Shown here: positions 36,261 through 47,353 of the stretch, in pieces | Position numbering within the stretch: the stretch's first letter is position 1 | Layout of the letters: the number at the start of each line of letters is the position of its first letter | Origin: Tetrapyrgos nigripes | Lineage: Eukaryota > Basidiomycota > Agaricomycetes > Agaricales > Campanellaceae | Assembly: GCA_013368315.1 (NCBI GenBank) | Contig: JAACJM010000063.1 | Coordinates: forward strand, 332,118 to 396,117 | Direction of reading: 5' to 3' | DNA: 64,000 bases | Notes under the pieces: generated by a model | The model's input: the letters and a program-made list of their open reading frames with translations, nothing else | Told to the model about the DNA's origin: nothing | Databases searched by the model: none | Made by a program: the position numbers and the translations under genes

Positions 36261-38805
36261 GTACTATGAATGCCCTTTCGCTCGTCTTAGACACGTCTCA
36301 AAGGCTTTGCAGAGTGCAAGAAGAGGAAGATGTGTGCTAGGATTTCGGTAGGAAGCCAACGAGATTCCTGTGCTGGACATCATTGTGTACATGCAGGCTA
36401 CAGAGGGAACACGTACATGGGGTACAAGCACCTGCCTTCATCCTCATCTTCAACGGCGCCTGCCCCTCCCTCACACTTCCTCTATCAACCCGAATTAACC
36501 CCCACATTCACTCCAAGTACTCAGAGTACTCTCACCAATACCCGTTGACCCTTCCACCGATGTTCCCCTCACTCTCGATTTCTCCTCATCGAACTCTTAT
36601 GCCAAATACCCTGTCCCTGTTCCCAGAGATGAATAACGAGTCTCTCGTCGAGGGAGATCGCCGATAGAGATAGAGGGAGGAAGACAACGTTGGATATTGG
36701 AGATAACGAAGAGACCATTGACCCAACTTACATCACAAGCCTCCTCACCGGTATCTTTAGAGGTTGCTCCAGTCGAACTGCTAACATCTCATAGAAGAGA
36801 CGAAGGAGAAGGTTGAAAGGGAAATTAGGGTCTTGGAGGGGTCTGCGGTTGACAAAACGGATGAATGCTCCACCTCAGCACGCAAGGCGTCAATGTCACC
36901 CTTTGGCGTCACCTCCAATCCTATCGCTCTCGGAAATCCGAACAACTTTCCCAGCTCAATATCAAGAAGCACCTTGGCTCCAGCGTCTTCATCGTCTCAA
37001 CTACCTCGAGCTGAGCGAATAAATCAGAACCTGGCCAGGGTTTTCAACTCTAGTCCGACAAAGACACCACTGAGCCCTGTCTCTCCTTCACTTTGATGTA
37101 TCGGACGACACAGTCAGGAGAATATTCACACTTCCAACTGTCAATGGAAAAGGCAGAAGCTAAACGGACATTCACAGTTTTCTAATGACCTTTCATCGAT
37201 GACTATGTCGGTGTCTACATCCAGAACTTCTGTTCCCAATTTCAATTCTTATTGGAGTTACAAAATGAACCCGAAGAGGATGACGATCGTGGAGCTGATG
37301 AAGTTGAGGGTTATGGCTGAGGAGGAGATATCGAGAGCGGTGGTGAAAGGGTTGAAAAAGGGGTATCAGAATGGCACTCTTGAGGGAGAATGAGATGGAT
37401 GTTGAAATGAGGAGCATAAGATGCAGAGGACGCAAATGAGGTGACCGAGTCAGGTTGAGAGTGAGGTAACAGAGAATTGACGCAATTCTGAGTACTCGAC
37501 GACTGAGACGGCCGTACTGGGTTTGACAAATTAGTGGGTATACACGCATAAACTCCGACTCTACTACATACCAAGCAAATTTAAAGCAAATCCATCTTCC
37601 TCCTTGACTTCACCTTCTGCCGTATCCTCATCAGCGTCACTTTTCTTGCCATTTACATTTTCAGTTGGTGCTGAAGTTATGGTTGCCGTGTTGGGTATCA
37701 TCAATTGGCATTGAGGGTTGGGACGTTGGCAGTGGGGGGTTGGAGTTGAGTATTGAGTAGGAATGGCGTCGAGTATTGGATGATGGCGTTAGGTTTTGGG
37801 TAGGGATGGGATTGGGTGAGGGAAGGGGTGTGGTTGAGCTGAAGGAGACGCGTCTGTGACAACGCGATGCAACTACAAACACTGATGTGACTTCTCGCCT
37901 TCTGCTGAAGCTGGCTCCCACAATCTCGACTAACCAGTGGATCAAGGTCACTCCCGTGCTAAACTTATGGTACGTCGGCCTTCCTTGCAGATATCTTCCT
38001 ATTCCAACATCTGCCAGTTTTCCGTCTTCTGTGTATGGCTCCCAGAAGTCCATCCAAATCAGACCGTTTCATGGATATACGTCTTTGCACTCAACGAAGA
38101 CAGCGGCAGATTAGAGTACAAAATCAGCTCAACTGGCCGTATTCCCAAGACTAGACTGAGGGAATGGAGAAGCTGACATGAGTCCAAGGGGTTTAGACTC
38201 GTGCACTCGGTAGAAGTGCTTGGAAGGGGAACGGCATATGCCGTCGGTGGGTTTTAGGGCATTCTAGGTTATATGCCCTAACCATTACTTCAGAGAATGA
38301 AGCCCACCGCCAAATACTGCGGTACGCCACTAGAATTGTGCGATCGTGCCCAGATTGTCGTGTGGTCCATCGAGAAGAATTTTGCATGGAGACGGACTTA
38401 GGGTTTGAGGAGCTTTGTCTCGCCATTGACGCGGCGAAGCGAATTGTAGAAATGAGGGGAGTGTAAACTGGACACTTTTCGCTTTTGGTGCTATCTTGCT
38501 TTCAACTTTGATTTGCCTGCTGTCGTTTTGCTATTTCGCCGTCGACTTGCTGCCATTGTATAACTAAAATTGTAACCAAAATTCTTTTTGGACTTTGTCG
38601 ATAACTAAAGTTGTAGCCAATGGTGCTACCGATCAAGGACAAGCAAGTGAGTTGACTCTCTTTTTCTTTTTTCTTTCGTGGTTTCTTGTGGAAACACGGC
38701 TCTGTTTCCTTTTCCACGTTACCACTTCATTTCACTGCGTGAAGCTAACCGCATTTACATCGACTGCTTTACCTCCCCCCCGGAACTCAAGTTGCAATAC
38801 CGACG
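36261..38805. other. Possible further gene fragments, unidentified
   Basis: Short plus-strand stretches have protein-like composition. They include a Ser/Pro-rich piece at 36833-37096, SYWSYKMNPKRMTIVELMKLR at 37240-37310, and a piece at about 38295-38466 reading ILRYATRIVRSCPDCRVVHRE and LGFEELCLAIDAAKRIV before a stop at 38466. I cannot name their families. They lie between the BTB and glutathione synthetase fragments on the same strand. Confidence 0.35.
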
Positions 38806-39459
38806 TCTGCAATTCACACACCTATAGCGCTATTCCCAACCCCGTTTCCTCGTGCGCAATTTGAACAAGCGTCGACTTATAACACGCTGTACACGTGAAT
38901 TGCCCTTGAAACGGAGTTCTTAGATGAGGTTATGGGGTGTCGGAAAGGTAGACAATTTCGTAGGGAAGCTTTGGACTGGCTGGAAAGCCTTGAGGGATGA
39001 GGGTCTACAACAGGTACGCTTCATCGTTTCTATCTCGGACTTTTGCTCACATATGATGCTACATGTGTCTGAAGATAGCAATGTTTCAATACGTGTTCAA
39101 TACCATCTCATCATCTTTCGGTACACTGTCTCAAAAGGTCTCTGAAATGCATAGGTGAGTACTTGTATTCAAAGTGTATGACATGGCACTAATACTCAAA
39201 CAGACATGTACATCTTTGCACTTCAACAGGCTTTTATGATTCCTCCCCTTACCTTCAAGTGGACAATCTTCCTCCCAACGATACCATTGCTGGGCTCATA
39301 GAAGGTCTCGCAGCTGCACACACAGCATATGATGTTCCAAGGTATGTTAGTCTCCTCAACGTTTGTTTACCACTCTCACTAGTACTATGTACCCAAATCC
39401 TGTTCGTTGTCCAACCCAGAGAAAGGAACGTCTTCGACCAGCTATGGCTAGAATATGAG
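38806..39459 (+). pseudogene. Glutathione synthetase fragment (N-terminal half)
   Basis: The plus-strand exons match eukaryotic glutathione synthetase, the ATP-dependent second enzyme of glutathione synthesis. Blocks in order are SAIHTPIALFPTPFPRAQF (38806-38868), IALETEFLDEVMG then, after a one-base shift, GVGKVDNFVGKLWTGWKAL (to 39013), FNTISSSFGTLSQKVSEMHR (about 39090-39153), GFYDSSPYLQVDNLPPNDT with GLAAAHTAYDVPR (to about 39342), and LFVVQPRERNVFDQLWLEYE ending 39459. A TGA at 38896-38898 lies where the family has Arg (T-R-I-A-L). A frameshift follows near 38940. The C-terminal half with the Gly-rich ATP-grasp region is absent. After the last exon the sequence passes, within an apparent intron (39460-39501), into a different gene. 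Confidence 0.8.
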
Positions 39460-39527
39460 GTACTCCCTTCACCAACCCAACCCAATCCCTTCCTGGTTCA
39501 GACGCGCATGCCTTGAAAATCCGCGAC

Positions 39528-39532
39528 CACTC
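39528..39532 (+). repeat. Target-site duplication CACTC, left
   Basis: The 5-bp direct repeat CACTC flanks the LTR element here and at 45143-45147, as expected from retroviral-type integration. Confidence 0.9.
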
Positions 39533-39729
39533 TGTAACGGCTGTTACCTGATTAGGTACTATTAATAATACTCTCACACGCTGCCGTAGCTATAAAAGGA
39601 ACTTTCTAGTATTTTACTAGTAACTCTTACTACTCTCACCTCGCCTTAACTGTCTTGTTCATAGCAGCGGAAATATAAAAGCCCTGTCTTGTGAATTGAG
39701 GCCTTAGGCATCGAGAGCCAAGAGTTACA
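39533..39729 (+). repeat. 5' LTR
   Basis: 197 bases, TG...CA ends. It contains TATAAAAGG (about 39591) and a second TATAAAAG (about 39678), likely core-promoter elements. Confidence 0.9.
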
Positions 39730-39914
39730 CATTTTTTTCACATCAGTCTTTCTACTGCTCTATTCTCTACTCTTTCCACCGCCTGCACCCCTCGCAACGT
39801 ACTATATCCCCTTACCATCTCAACAACCTCTTATCCCTTCGACTCTCATCAACACATATTTGAAACACACTCGAAAAACTTCCCAGCAAGCCCAAAGGCT
39901 TCCGAGGACCTTCC

Positions 39915-40055
39915 CTCTCACTCACCTCCCGCACTCTACACATTCTACCCACCTCTTACTCTCTACACATCCCACACTCTACCCATCTCTCATACCCTAC
40001 ACGTCTCCCACACTCTACCCACCTCCCGCACTCTACACGCCTCTCACACTATGTT
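39915..40055 (+). repeat. Degenerate C/T-rich tandem repeat
   Basis: Words of the type CACTCTACAC, CCACACTCTACCCA and CCTCCCGCACTCTAC recur about every 20 bases just inside the 5' LTR. The stretch is pyrimidine-rich and non-coding. Confidence 0.65.
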
Positions 40056-40446
40056 TCATCAGGAAAAGCTTCATATACATTTTCATGCAGTAAAGGAATG
40101 AAAAAGACAGAAAAACGTATAAAAATGCATTAAATTGCAAGATTATGCATATTATGCTCCTCATGCAAGTCCTTTCTTGAGTTCCAAAACTTATGCACAA
40201 TTATGCACATCTCACGCAACAGAATGCATAGATTATACACCTCTACTCAACAATATACACAGTCAGATATCATTCTAGTTATCACATCTGACACAATAAA
40301 GATGATAGAAAGAAATGTATTGGCAACTACTGCAAGTACAGTCATAACGACGAGCTACACTATCTAATAGAACAGTATCCACACAACCTACACACATCAT
40401 CAAACAAAAGCCTGTACAGAAGAACTATCAGCGTGAGGAAGAAAGG

Positions 40447-40766
40447 ATAAGGAGTGCCGCTCACATACCTGAGCATACGTCAATGAGTCACGCAATAAGA
40501 CCTAGAAGTGAGGGGTCAGGAGGGGTCGGCAAGACATATCTGGACACATACGGTGTGCTAAATCCCAGTGACCAATAGGTACAACTCAGCAAGCACCGAA
40601 GACGAGGCAACAGAAAATATCAGACGGTGGAAGAGACGCAAAATAAGGAGTGCCGCTCACATACCTGAGCATACATCAATGAGCCACGCAATAAGACCTA
40701 GAAGTGAGGGGCCAGGAGGGGTCGGCAAGACATATCTGAACACATATGGTGTGCTAAATCCCAAGG
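40447..40766 (+). repeat. Direct duplication of about 120 bp inside the LTR element
   Basis: The segment from GGATAAGGAGTGCCGCTCAC to GTGTGCTAAATCCCA (40447-40566) recurs at 40648-40765 with a few substitutions. The copies are about 200 bases apart. It lies in the leader between the 5' LTR and gag. Confidence 0.85.
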
Positions 40767-42103
40767 CAACAGAAAATATCAGACAGTGGAAGAGACGCAA
40801 AAGAAAACAGAAGACGAACCAAGCGGAGCGCAGAACAATCAAGGGCACTGGCTGAGCGACATCTGTCAAGGACAGTCCTAGCAGACGCTGTACCTAGTAG
40901 TGATGTAGAGACAGAGACGTGGAGTTATGAGAATTTTTACGGTGTAGAACATGAGCAGAAGACATACCATAGCGCCATCAGCCAGATATACGCAGAATAC
41001 AAAGAGGCGACTTGTAGAGAGTACATGTGGGCTGTTGGAACATACAATGCATCCCAAACGATGGTTGCTCTTGCTGAGGGCGACGTTGGAAGAGCGTAGA
41101 CGGGTTAGAGATCTTATGGGAACACCGCTATGATGTACCTTGAGTTGATGGAGGCGGGACTTGTCGAAGTCCAAAGTTGAAAAGAAATGGAGTCAACTTG
41201 GATCAGGTGACCGTTTGTTGACATCAAATTCGACCAACTGTACAGTTCTTCCATCGGAGTTTGAATTCTTCAGTCCAGTGTCTATCAAGCTTCATTCTCC
41301 GGTTGCGTTCGGGCCTATGATCATACATGTACTTTTTTTGCCAAAGCTCCCGTTTCTGGGTAACCAGCTCCTTCAAGTATTTAGTTAAACTTGAAGTTCA
41401 TTTTCCGTTGCTTTCATCGTTGAGTACTTATCGTTTTTTCAAGTATGACGTGCCTTTCTTAGTCTTGCTCCGTGCAACAGGACCCGCAAGGTGTCCCTTA
41501 GCCCTTTAGTCTTTCGGTATGCACTCTATCTTTCTTTATTTCCTCAACTTACTTATATTATAGTTTATACACACTAGCACTATCACACGTACTACATAGG
41601 GGCACTCGCCGTCTCGAAAATTGATTTTTCAGGGTGCCGCCTGTTCCAGTGCATCCCGCGTCAGCCTAATCTCTTACTCCGTCATCCTCTGACTACGTCT
41701 CAACGCGAAAAGCAAGATAAGTAGATGGGACATACTCGGAGCAGATGGGTTCATGGGTAATAAATTCAAAGATGGAGCAATTGGTAGTCTTGCACTGTTG
41801 TTTTCTTACACATCGCATCATAAGAGTGGGATGTAGATGTTGCAACGGTATGCTTTTTTTATCCAACTTCAAGCATGCACTATGCAGTAGGATGCATAAA
41901 GTTGCTCTGAATGCATAATCATTCAACTCATCTCAAACTTTATGCAAAACGCAGTATAAGCTATGAAAGTTTTTGCATTTTTACGCATAAAATGCATAAT
42001 TATACAATTATTGCATGAAGATGTATATAAGGCTTTCTCTGATGTTCCCACCTCCATCCATAATCCTAAGCATAGTGCTCAGGCGTCGTTGTCACTGTTG
42101 AAG

Positions 42104-43735
42104 ATGACCACGTCAAGTCAGATCCCGAGACTGTCACCTAAACCTATGAAGGGTGGTCAGTTCTCCGGTTTCCTTAATAAAAATGCTGTCAATCATACCT
42201 CTATTGAGTCTACTGAATCTAACTCTATGCGTGAATTGCATAAGCCTAAGCCAAAAGCATCGTCGGGAATGACTCAGACTTCTTCGAAAACGGCAAAGCA
42301 TGACAACGTCGTATTCTCAACACCGCCGTCCCATAATAGCCTTTTTGATGGCTCAACGTAGTCATACTGCATTGAGGGATGGTCTGAGCCTCAACAAAAC
42401 ACAAAATGACGACTTCCCTCTGTCGCTTCACGAGAATCCCAAAGAATTGAGTCACGAGTCCGTAATTACCGCACAGAGCTTCGCCGACGTTATGTTCTCC
42501 AAACTTTACATGACTTTGACCTAGAAAAATTTAACACCACGCATATAAGTTCCCAAGATATTATCATTGATGAGGAACATCAAGTGGTATATAATACTAG
42601 TCGCCCTCAAATTACACAGAGGCTGTATCCTATTTCGGACACAGAAATACAGAAACTTCGAAATATCTACCCTGAACCAACCCTTCATCGTAGACATCAA
42701 AGCTATGATACTAATAAGCAACCGAAGAATGAACCTAGTGGCAGATCCTCGGATGATAGTTCCAGTGAATCTGACGATGGCCACAATAATGATGATAAGG
42801 GCTGTCGTCAGGATGAACAGCCTCCTCATCAAAATCGCAGCAAGGGAAATGGTGCTGGAGGTCCTCCTAGTGGAGGAAACCTGCCCAGTGATTCTGAAGA
42901 ATCTTCTAGTAATGATGCCACAGACTTTGAGAAGGCATCTGAATGAGGAGATATTGGAGATCAATGCAAAGGAGTGTGCTACACCTCAGTAGACCCTACT
43001 TTAACTAATAAAAAGACATGGACTTATGATCCTACCCCACTATCTGAAAATGATATGCTGAAAGCCGCCTTTAAGGTTTTCGAGGACTTAGTAGTATCAC
43101 AGCTCAAATGTCCAAAAACACTTCTTCAGTCACTCCCTAAGCCTGGTGAATACTATGGCGAAGATGATTATACTGTATTTGAAGGCTGGCTTAGAGATTT
43201 GGTCCGCTGGATGAATACTGCTGGGTTATGTGGCAATGAAGTGCGCTGGAGTAAAACCAAGAATGCATATGTGCGTACCTCAGTTGATATTTTGAGAACC
43301 AATACACTTTTTGCATTTGTAAAGGGCGCTGCTCGCCACTTCATCACTAATATTGTCGAGCAGACCCCTGATGAATTTGACTGCGCTGATCCGAACAAAG
43401 GTCGTTGGACCTTTATGCAAGTTGTAGCCGCATTGTATAGACGATTTATTCATGAGGCGTCTATGACTAAAGTGGCTGATAGATTTGAATCAGTAACATA
43501 TTCGCGTTCGAGAGGAGTAGAAGGTCTATTTGAGACTCTGAAAAAATACGCCAAGTGCTTACCTACTCCTTCTGACGCATATAACTTTCGTAAACGGTTG
43601 ATTCTTTTGCTCCCTCCAAGTATGACGGATGATCTTGCGAAAATCCATAAAATTACCACTGAGGGTTCATCGTTGCATGAGATAATGGAGGCAGCCTTGA
43701 CACTTGAGAAGAGTGACAAGGCTCGAGAATATTAA
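42104..43735 (+). CDS. Gag-like polyprotein, frame-disrupted
   Basis: The ATG at 42104 opens a Ser/Thr/Lys-rich N-terminus (MTTSSQIPRLSPKPMKGG). Coding continues in changed frames through YVLQTLHDFDLEKFN (about 42490-42540) and an acidic, Asn/Ser/Asp-rich linker (42720-42946). The 253-residue block at 42974-43735 holds the capsid-like core: YTVFEGWLRDLVRWMNTAG, WTFMQVVAALYRRFIHEAS, FESVTYSRSRGVEGL, then NFRKRLILLLPPSM. This layout is that of basidiomycete Ty3-type Gag capsids. No CCHC zinc knuckle follows; instead there is a Ser/Glu-rich stretch (43850-43965). At least two frame changes lie before the capsid block. Their presence beside almost identical LTRs suggests mobilisation in trans, or a capsid that is made from the last frame alone. 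Confidence 0.7.
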
Positions 43736-44154
43736 ATTGAGGCCCGTGAACAGCTGGATCGAGCTCGCCGTCCATACTCTTGTTCTAGATCTAATCCACG
43801 TTCTTATTCTCGAGTTGATCATGATTGTAAAAAAAAAAAGACGGGACCGTTATAGAATATCTACTTCTTCTGAATCTGAATACTCTCATTCCTATCAGTC
43901 TGATTCTTATGAGTCTAATTCATCTGAGTCCGATTCTCCTTCTTCAGAGGGGGAGAGCCACTAGAGCCAGCAATTTTATTTTACTGGAATCTCGTGGCGT
44001 CGATCATCAGTTGCCACCCGTATCCCAGATTGCTACCCACGTCGTAATAAATCTAAAAATTTTATCAACTTTAATGACATCTTTGAGTATCCTTTGTTAT
44101 AATACTATTATTCGCTGGAATAGCACTGCGGCCATCCGAATTATTCAATTAAAT

Positions 44155-44805
44155 ATTAAGTATGAGCCACCCAAGCTCACTGATGCGCTCTCTGATGCCG
44201 TTGTAATCTGGCTGCCCAACACAAAGGTCGACATACTGACTTGGGCTTAAGTGCGTCGGTACTGGGAGGCGAGCTAGACCTTGTCATGATGGCCCCTGGG
44301 GGCTGGACTTAAAGGGTCAGAGTGGGTCCCTCATATGCTTGAATAAAATATCTATTTAATTATTCAGTGACAATGCTACTTCGATGAATTCTATGCCTAT
44401 GCCTTTCTCTGAATTCCATGCTCAAGACTGAACTATTTTCCACCCAATTCCTATCCGGGTCAATGACACTCACCAATTTCCAAGTCACTGGGATATCACT
44501 AATATCTCTGAGCATCACTGTTGCCTTGCCGTTCTCAATCACTGGAAGAATGCAAGCAGTCACGCCACACTTTTGAGTCTTGACTACGAGCTACCCAAGC
44601 TCACTTATGCACCACACAACCTCCCTGATGCCGCTGTAAGTGGGCTCGCTGATATGAACATCGATGCGGGCTCAGTAATTGTCAATCAATCCACGCGAGG
44701 GTCAACTTAGACTCGGGTTGGAGTATGCGGTACTTGGAGGCGAGCTGACCTTGTCATGATGGTCCCGGGGGACTGGACTTGAGGGTTAGAATGGGTCCTC
44801 GTATG
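44155..44805 (+). repeat. Diverged direct repeat near the 3' LTR
   Basis: 44155-44340 and 44585-44805 share CACCCAAGCTCACT or TACCCAAGCTCACT, CTGATGCCG, GGAGGCGAGCT, CCTTGTCATGATGG and GGGTCC. The second copy carries insertions. The duplicated part ends about 140 bases before the polypurine tract. Confidence 0.7.
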
Positions 44806-44931
44806 TTAAAAAATCTTAATCATCATTCATTCTCAGTGCTACTTTACTTCTTTACTTCCATGAATCCCATAATTATTAAATACTAATCTCCACTTAAATC
44901 TTTGTTTTGTCTGCTTCGCATACGCTTCGTT

Positions 44932-44945
44932 CTAGCAGGGGAGGA
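44932..44945 (+). promoter_or_regulatory. Polypurine tract of the LTR element
   Basis: The run TAGCAGGGGAGGA immediately precedes the 3' LTR at 44946. This is the position and composition expected for the plus-strand primer. Confidence 0.7.
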
Positions 44946-45142
44946 TGTAACGGCTGTTACCTGATTAGGTACTATTAATAATACTCTCACACGCTGCCGT
45001 AGCTATAAAAGGAACTTTCTAGTGTTTTACTAGTAACTCTTACTACTCTCACCTCGCCTTAACTGTCTTGTTCATAGCAGCGGAAATATAAAAGCCCTGT
45101 CTTGTGAATTGAGGCCTTAGGCATCGAGAGCCAAGAGTTACA
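44946..45142 (+). repeat. 3' LTR
   Basis: Identical to the 5' LTR apart from one A/G difference in CTAGTRTTTTACTAG. It is followed by the CACTC duplication at 45143-45147. Confidence 0.9.
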
Positions 45143-45301
45143 CACTCTCTGAACCTACTCTTCAGTACCGACTTTACCCCGTCCACATGGCACAACTTTG
45201 TTGTTCAAGTAGACTGGGATCAGCGAACGCTCCAAGTGTTCTATTCCACGGACGGAGAAACCTTGGAAGCGGTTACGGACGTGGTGCAGATCTGCCAAAT
45301 A

Positions 45302-45714
45302 GTGAGTTTTCCATTTTGGTGCTCATGCTATTTTTTTTCCCTCGACGATACTCTAATTTACTGCAAAGAGAGTTTTGGGAGTAAGCGCAGGTGCAGGCGC
45401 ACAGGTTACTCATGCCCAACAGGGCCAGGATCAGATATAGGGTCATGACGATCCCTGCGGACTAGTAAAGATAGCAAGAACTTACATGAAGATTCTGCAC
45501 TTGACGCTCTCGAGCCCAGCTATCAATTCAGCAGACAGGTTCTCTTGATAAACTGGTACTAGCTTTGACCATGTGGATGGTAACATTCTTGGGTGTAGAA
45601 AATCATTTGTGTTTCTTTCACGCAGATGCGTCTTGCAGTGGACACGTTGGAAACGCGACTGCGTCAAGCCACTGACGCGCCTGCGTCCTATTCTGACTCC
45701 GGAAATATGATATA
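45302..45714. other. No gene recognised
   Basis: The stretch begins with an intron-like donor from the GH131-like exon. No matching acceptor and next exon were found. Open frames here are short. Confidence 0.4.
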
Positions 45715-47351
45715 CAGTGGCCAAAAAAATTGTCCACATGTTTGACACTTTTGGAAAGATTGCTGATTTAAGAGCTATTGAGCAGAAATCTCAAAACATG
45801 GCTGGTGGTATCAAGAAAGCCTTTGATTAGAGCTACAATAATCTGTCTGTTTTGTCTTATTTGGCCAAATATCTGTGGAGTTATGATTGATTTAAAACTG
45901 TATGTCATTTGGACAATTTTTTGAGTTGCCACTTCAAAATCATTATTGCAATAACCTGATGTGTTATACATGATGTCATGGGTGGAGCTGTACAGTAATG
46001 TAATGTATACACTACAATGATGTCATAGCTGCCAGCTGGAGCATACATAGCAACATACAGATGCTCTACAGCCTCTATGAAAATCATGGGGTCCCTCATA
46101 TCAGCCCAGAAAGACAATCTCTACTCTCTCCTCTTAACTGCCTCTCCATCTGCAAAAATTGCAGCTCAGACTGGAGTATGGAAGCCAAGAGTTGCTTTTG
46201 TGGCTTAAAAGACAAATACAGACAATGAGAACAATACAGCAGGGTGTCCTAGGAGGCTCTCTACTACTTGTGAAGAGGTTAGATTGGAAAAAAATCCATT
46301 CTGGTAAAGCCAGATTGCTACACAAGTGGCCTGAAACATCAAGGCTCTTCTTGGACAACCTGTCCCAACCTATAACAGCCAAAACATCCCTGAAAACGTC
46401 TTGTGGTGATCTCCAAAACACAGAACAAGTGCAAACTTACAGCGACTTGCAGCAAGGCTCACTTGAAGTTTGCACAGATGTAAAAAGACCGGGCTGTAGA
46501 AGGCTAGAAGTGGGTTATTTTCTCAGATAAGACCAAAACCAATTATTTTGGGGCAAATATGCCCCAGCATGTGTGAGAAAAGAGAGATAAATTCATGGTA
46601 CAGCAAGATGTGACAGAAATGATGACATTTGAGAGAGAAAATGACATGATGGGGTAGGGTATGGGGCAACAGTAAGCAGTAAAAATGGTCCAGATGAAGG
46701 GGAAGATAGATTGCAAACACTATATGACCATCTTAAGTAACAAAATCCTGGAAAGCATTAATAATATGGGAGTTGATCCAGAGGTGGCCATTTTTCAGCT
46801 GGGTATTAACTTTCTAAAGTGCTATATCCAATGGTTTCCTTTATCAGAACATGTCTCTCTACCTATAAAAGCAACACTCTGCTTTCATACTTCAGTCTGA
46901 GCTGAAATTTTGATAGAGGGAGGGGCAGTTTGGAGGAGAGAGTAGAGATTGTCTTTCTGGGCTGATATGAGGGACCCCATGATTTTCATAGAAGCTGTAG
47001 AGCATCTGTATGTTACTATGTATGCTCCAGCTGGCAGCTATGACATCATTGTGGTGTATACATCCCATTACTGTACAGCTCCACCCATGACATCATGTAT
47101 AACACATCAGGTTATTGCAATAATGATTTTGAAGTGGCAACTCAAAAAATTGTCCAAATGACATACAATTTTAAATCAATCATAACTCCACAGATATGTG
47201 GCCAAATAAGACAAAACAGACAGATTATTGTAGCTCTAATCAAAGGCTTTCTTGCTACCACCAGCCATGTTTTGAGATTTCTGCTCAATAGCTCTTAAAT
47301 CAGCAATCTTTCCAAAAGTGCCAAACATGTGGACAATTTTTTTGGCCACTG
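45715..47351. mobile_element. TA-flanked element with about 500-bp terminal inverted repeats
   Basis: The ends read CAGTGGCCAAAAAAATTG in inverted orientation and are flanked by TA (45713-45714 and 47352-47353), which fits a Tc1/mariner-type transposon. The inverted arms are very long: 45715 to about 46215 pairs with about 46851 to 47351. Identity is high at the tips and falls inward, from over 95 percent to clearly diverged near 46200. The centre (46216-46850) has no transposase frame. The element is therefore non-autonomous and could form a large hairpin in RNA or single-stranded DNA. Confidence 0.85.
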
Positions 47352-47353
47352 TA

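Larger units (their letters stand above)
39533..45142 (+). mobile_element. Gag-only LTR retrotransposon, 5,610 bp
   Basis: Two 197-base LTRs (39533-39729 and 44946-45142) begin TGTAACGG and end GTTACA. They differ at a single base near 39608. The element is flanked by CACTC. A purine tract AGCAGGGGAGGA abuts the 3' LTR. The internal region has gag-like coding (42104-43735) but no reverse transcriptase, RNase H, integrase or YxDD motif that I can find. It is therefore a non-autonomous element of the TR-GAG kind that must borrow enzymes. The near-identity of the LTRs points to recent insertion. No classic tRNA primer-binding site was recognised after the 5' LTR. Confidence 0.9.
39502..45301 (+). 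pseudogene. GH131-like glucanase exon, split by LTR element
   Basis: The exon lies in two parts, 39502-39532 and 45143-45301. Joined across the 5-bp duplication it reads ...HALKIRDHSLNLLFSTDF, then TWHNFVVQVDWDQRTLQVFY and STDGETLEAVTDVVQ, up to a GTGAGT donor at 45302. The pattern (LFST-F-ST-WHNF-VQVDW-TL-V-YS) is that of the fungal GH131 catalytic domain, beta-glucanases secreted by plant-degrading fungi; this is recognition from memory. Only this middle exon is present. The signal peptide, the N-terminal part and the C-terminal block are not found nearby. It follows the glutathione synthetase fragment directly, so it is a captured or rearranged fragment that was later hit by the LTR element. 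Confidence 0.55.

Noticed and set aside
39860..40093. 77-codon frame of repeated HSTHLL-like words
   Set aside because: It is the translation of a pyrimidine-rich tandem repeat in the LTR leader, with no start context or homology.
42521..42964. 147-codon minus-strand frame inside the LTR element
   Set aside because: It is the complement of the acidic gag linker and has only a low-complexity Ile/Thr-rich composition.
39502..45301. The LTR element as an intron of the GH131-like gene
   Set aside because: The flanking CACTC duplication and TG...CA termini show insertion. There is no GT-AG at the element ends.
46159..46720. Frames in the centre of the long-arm mariner element as a transposase
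   Set aside because: No D-D-E/D motif or helix-turn-helix is visible, and the frames overlap on both strands.
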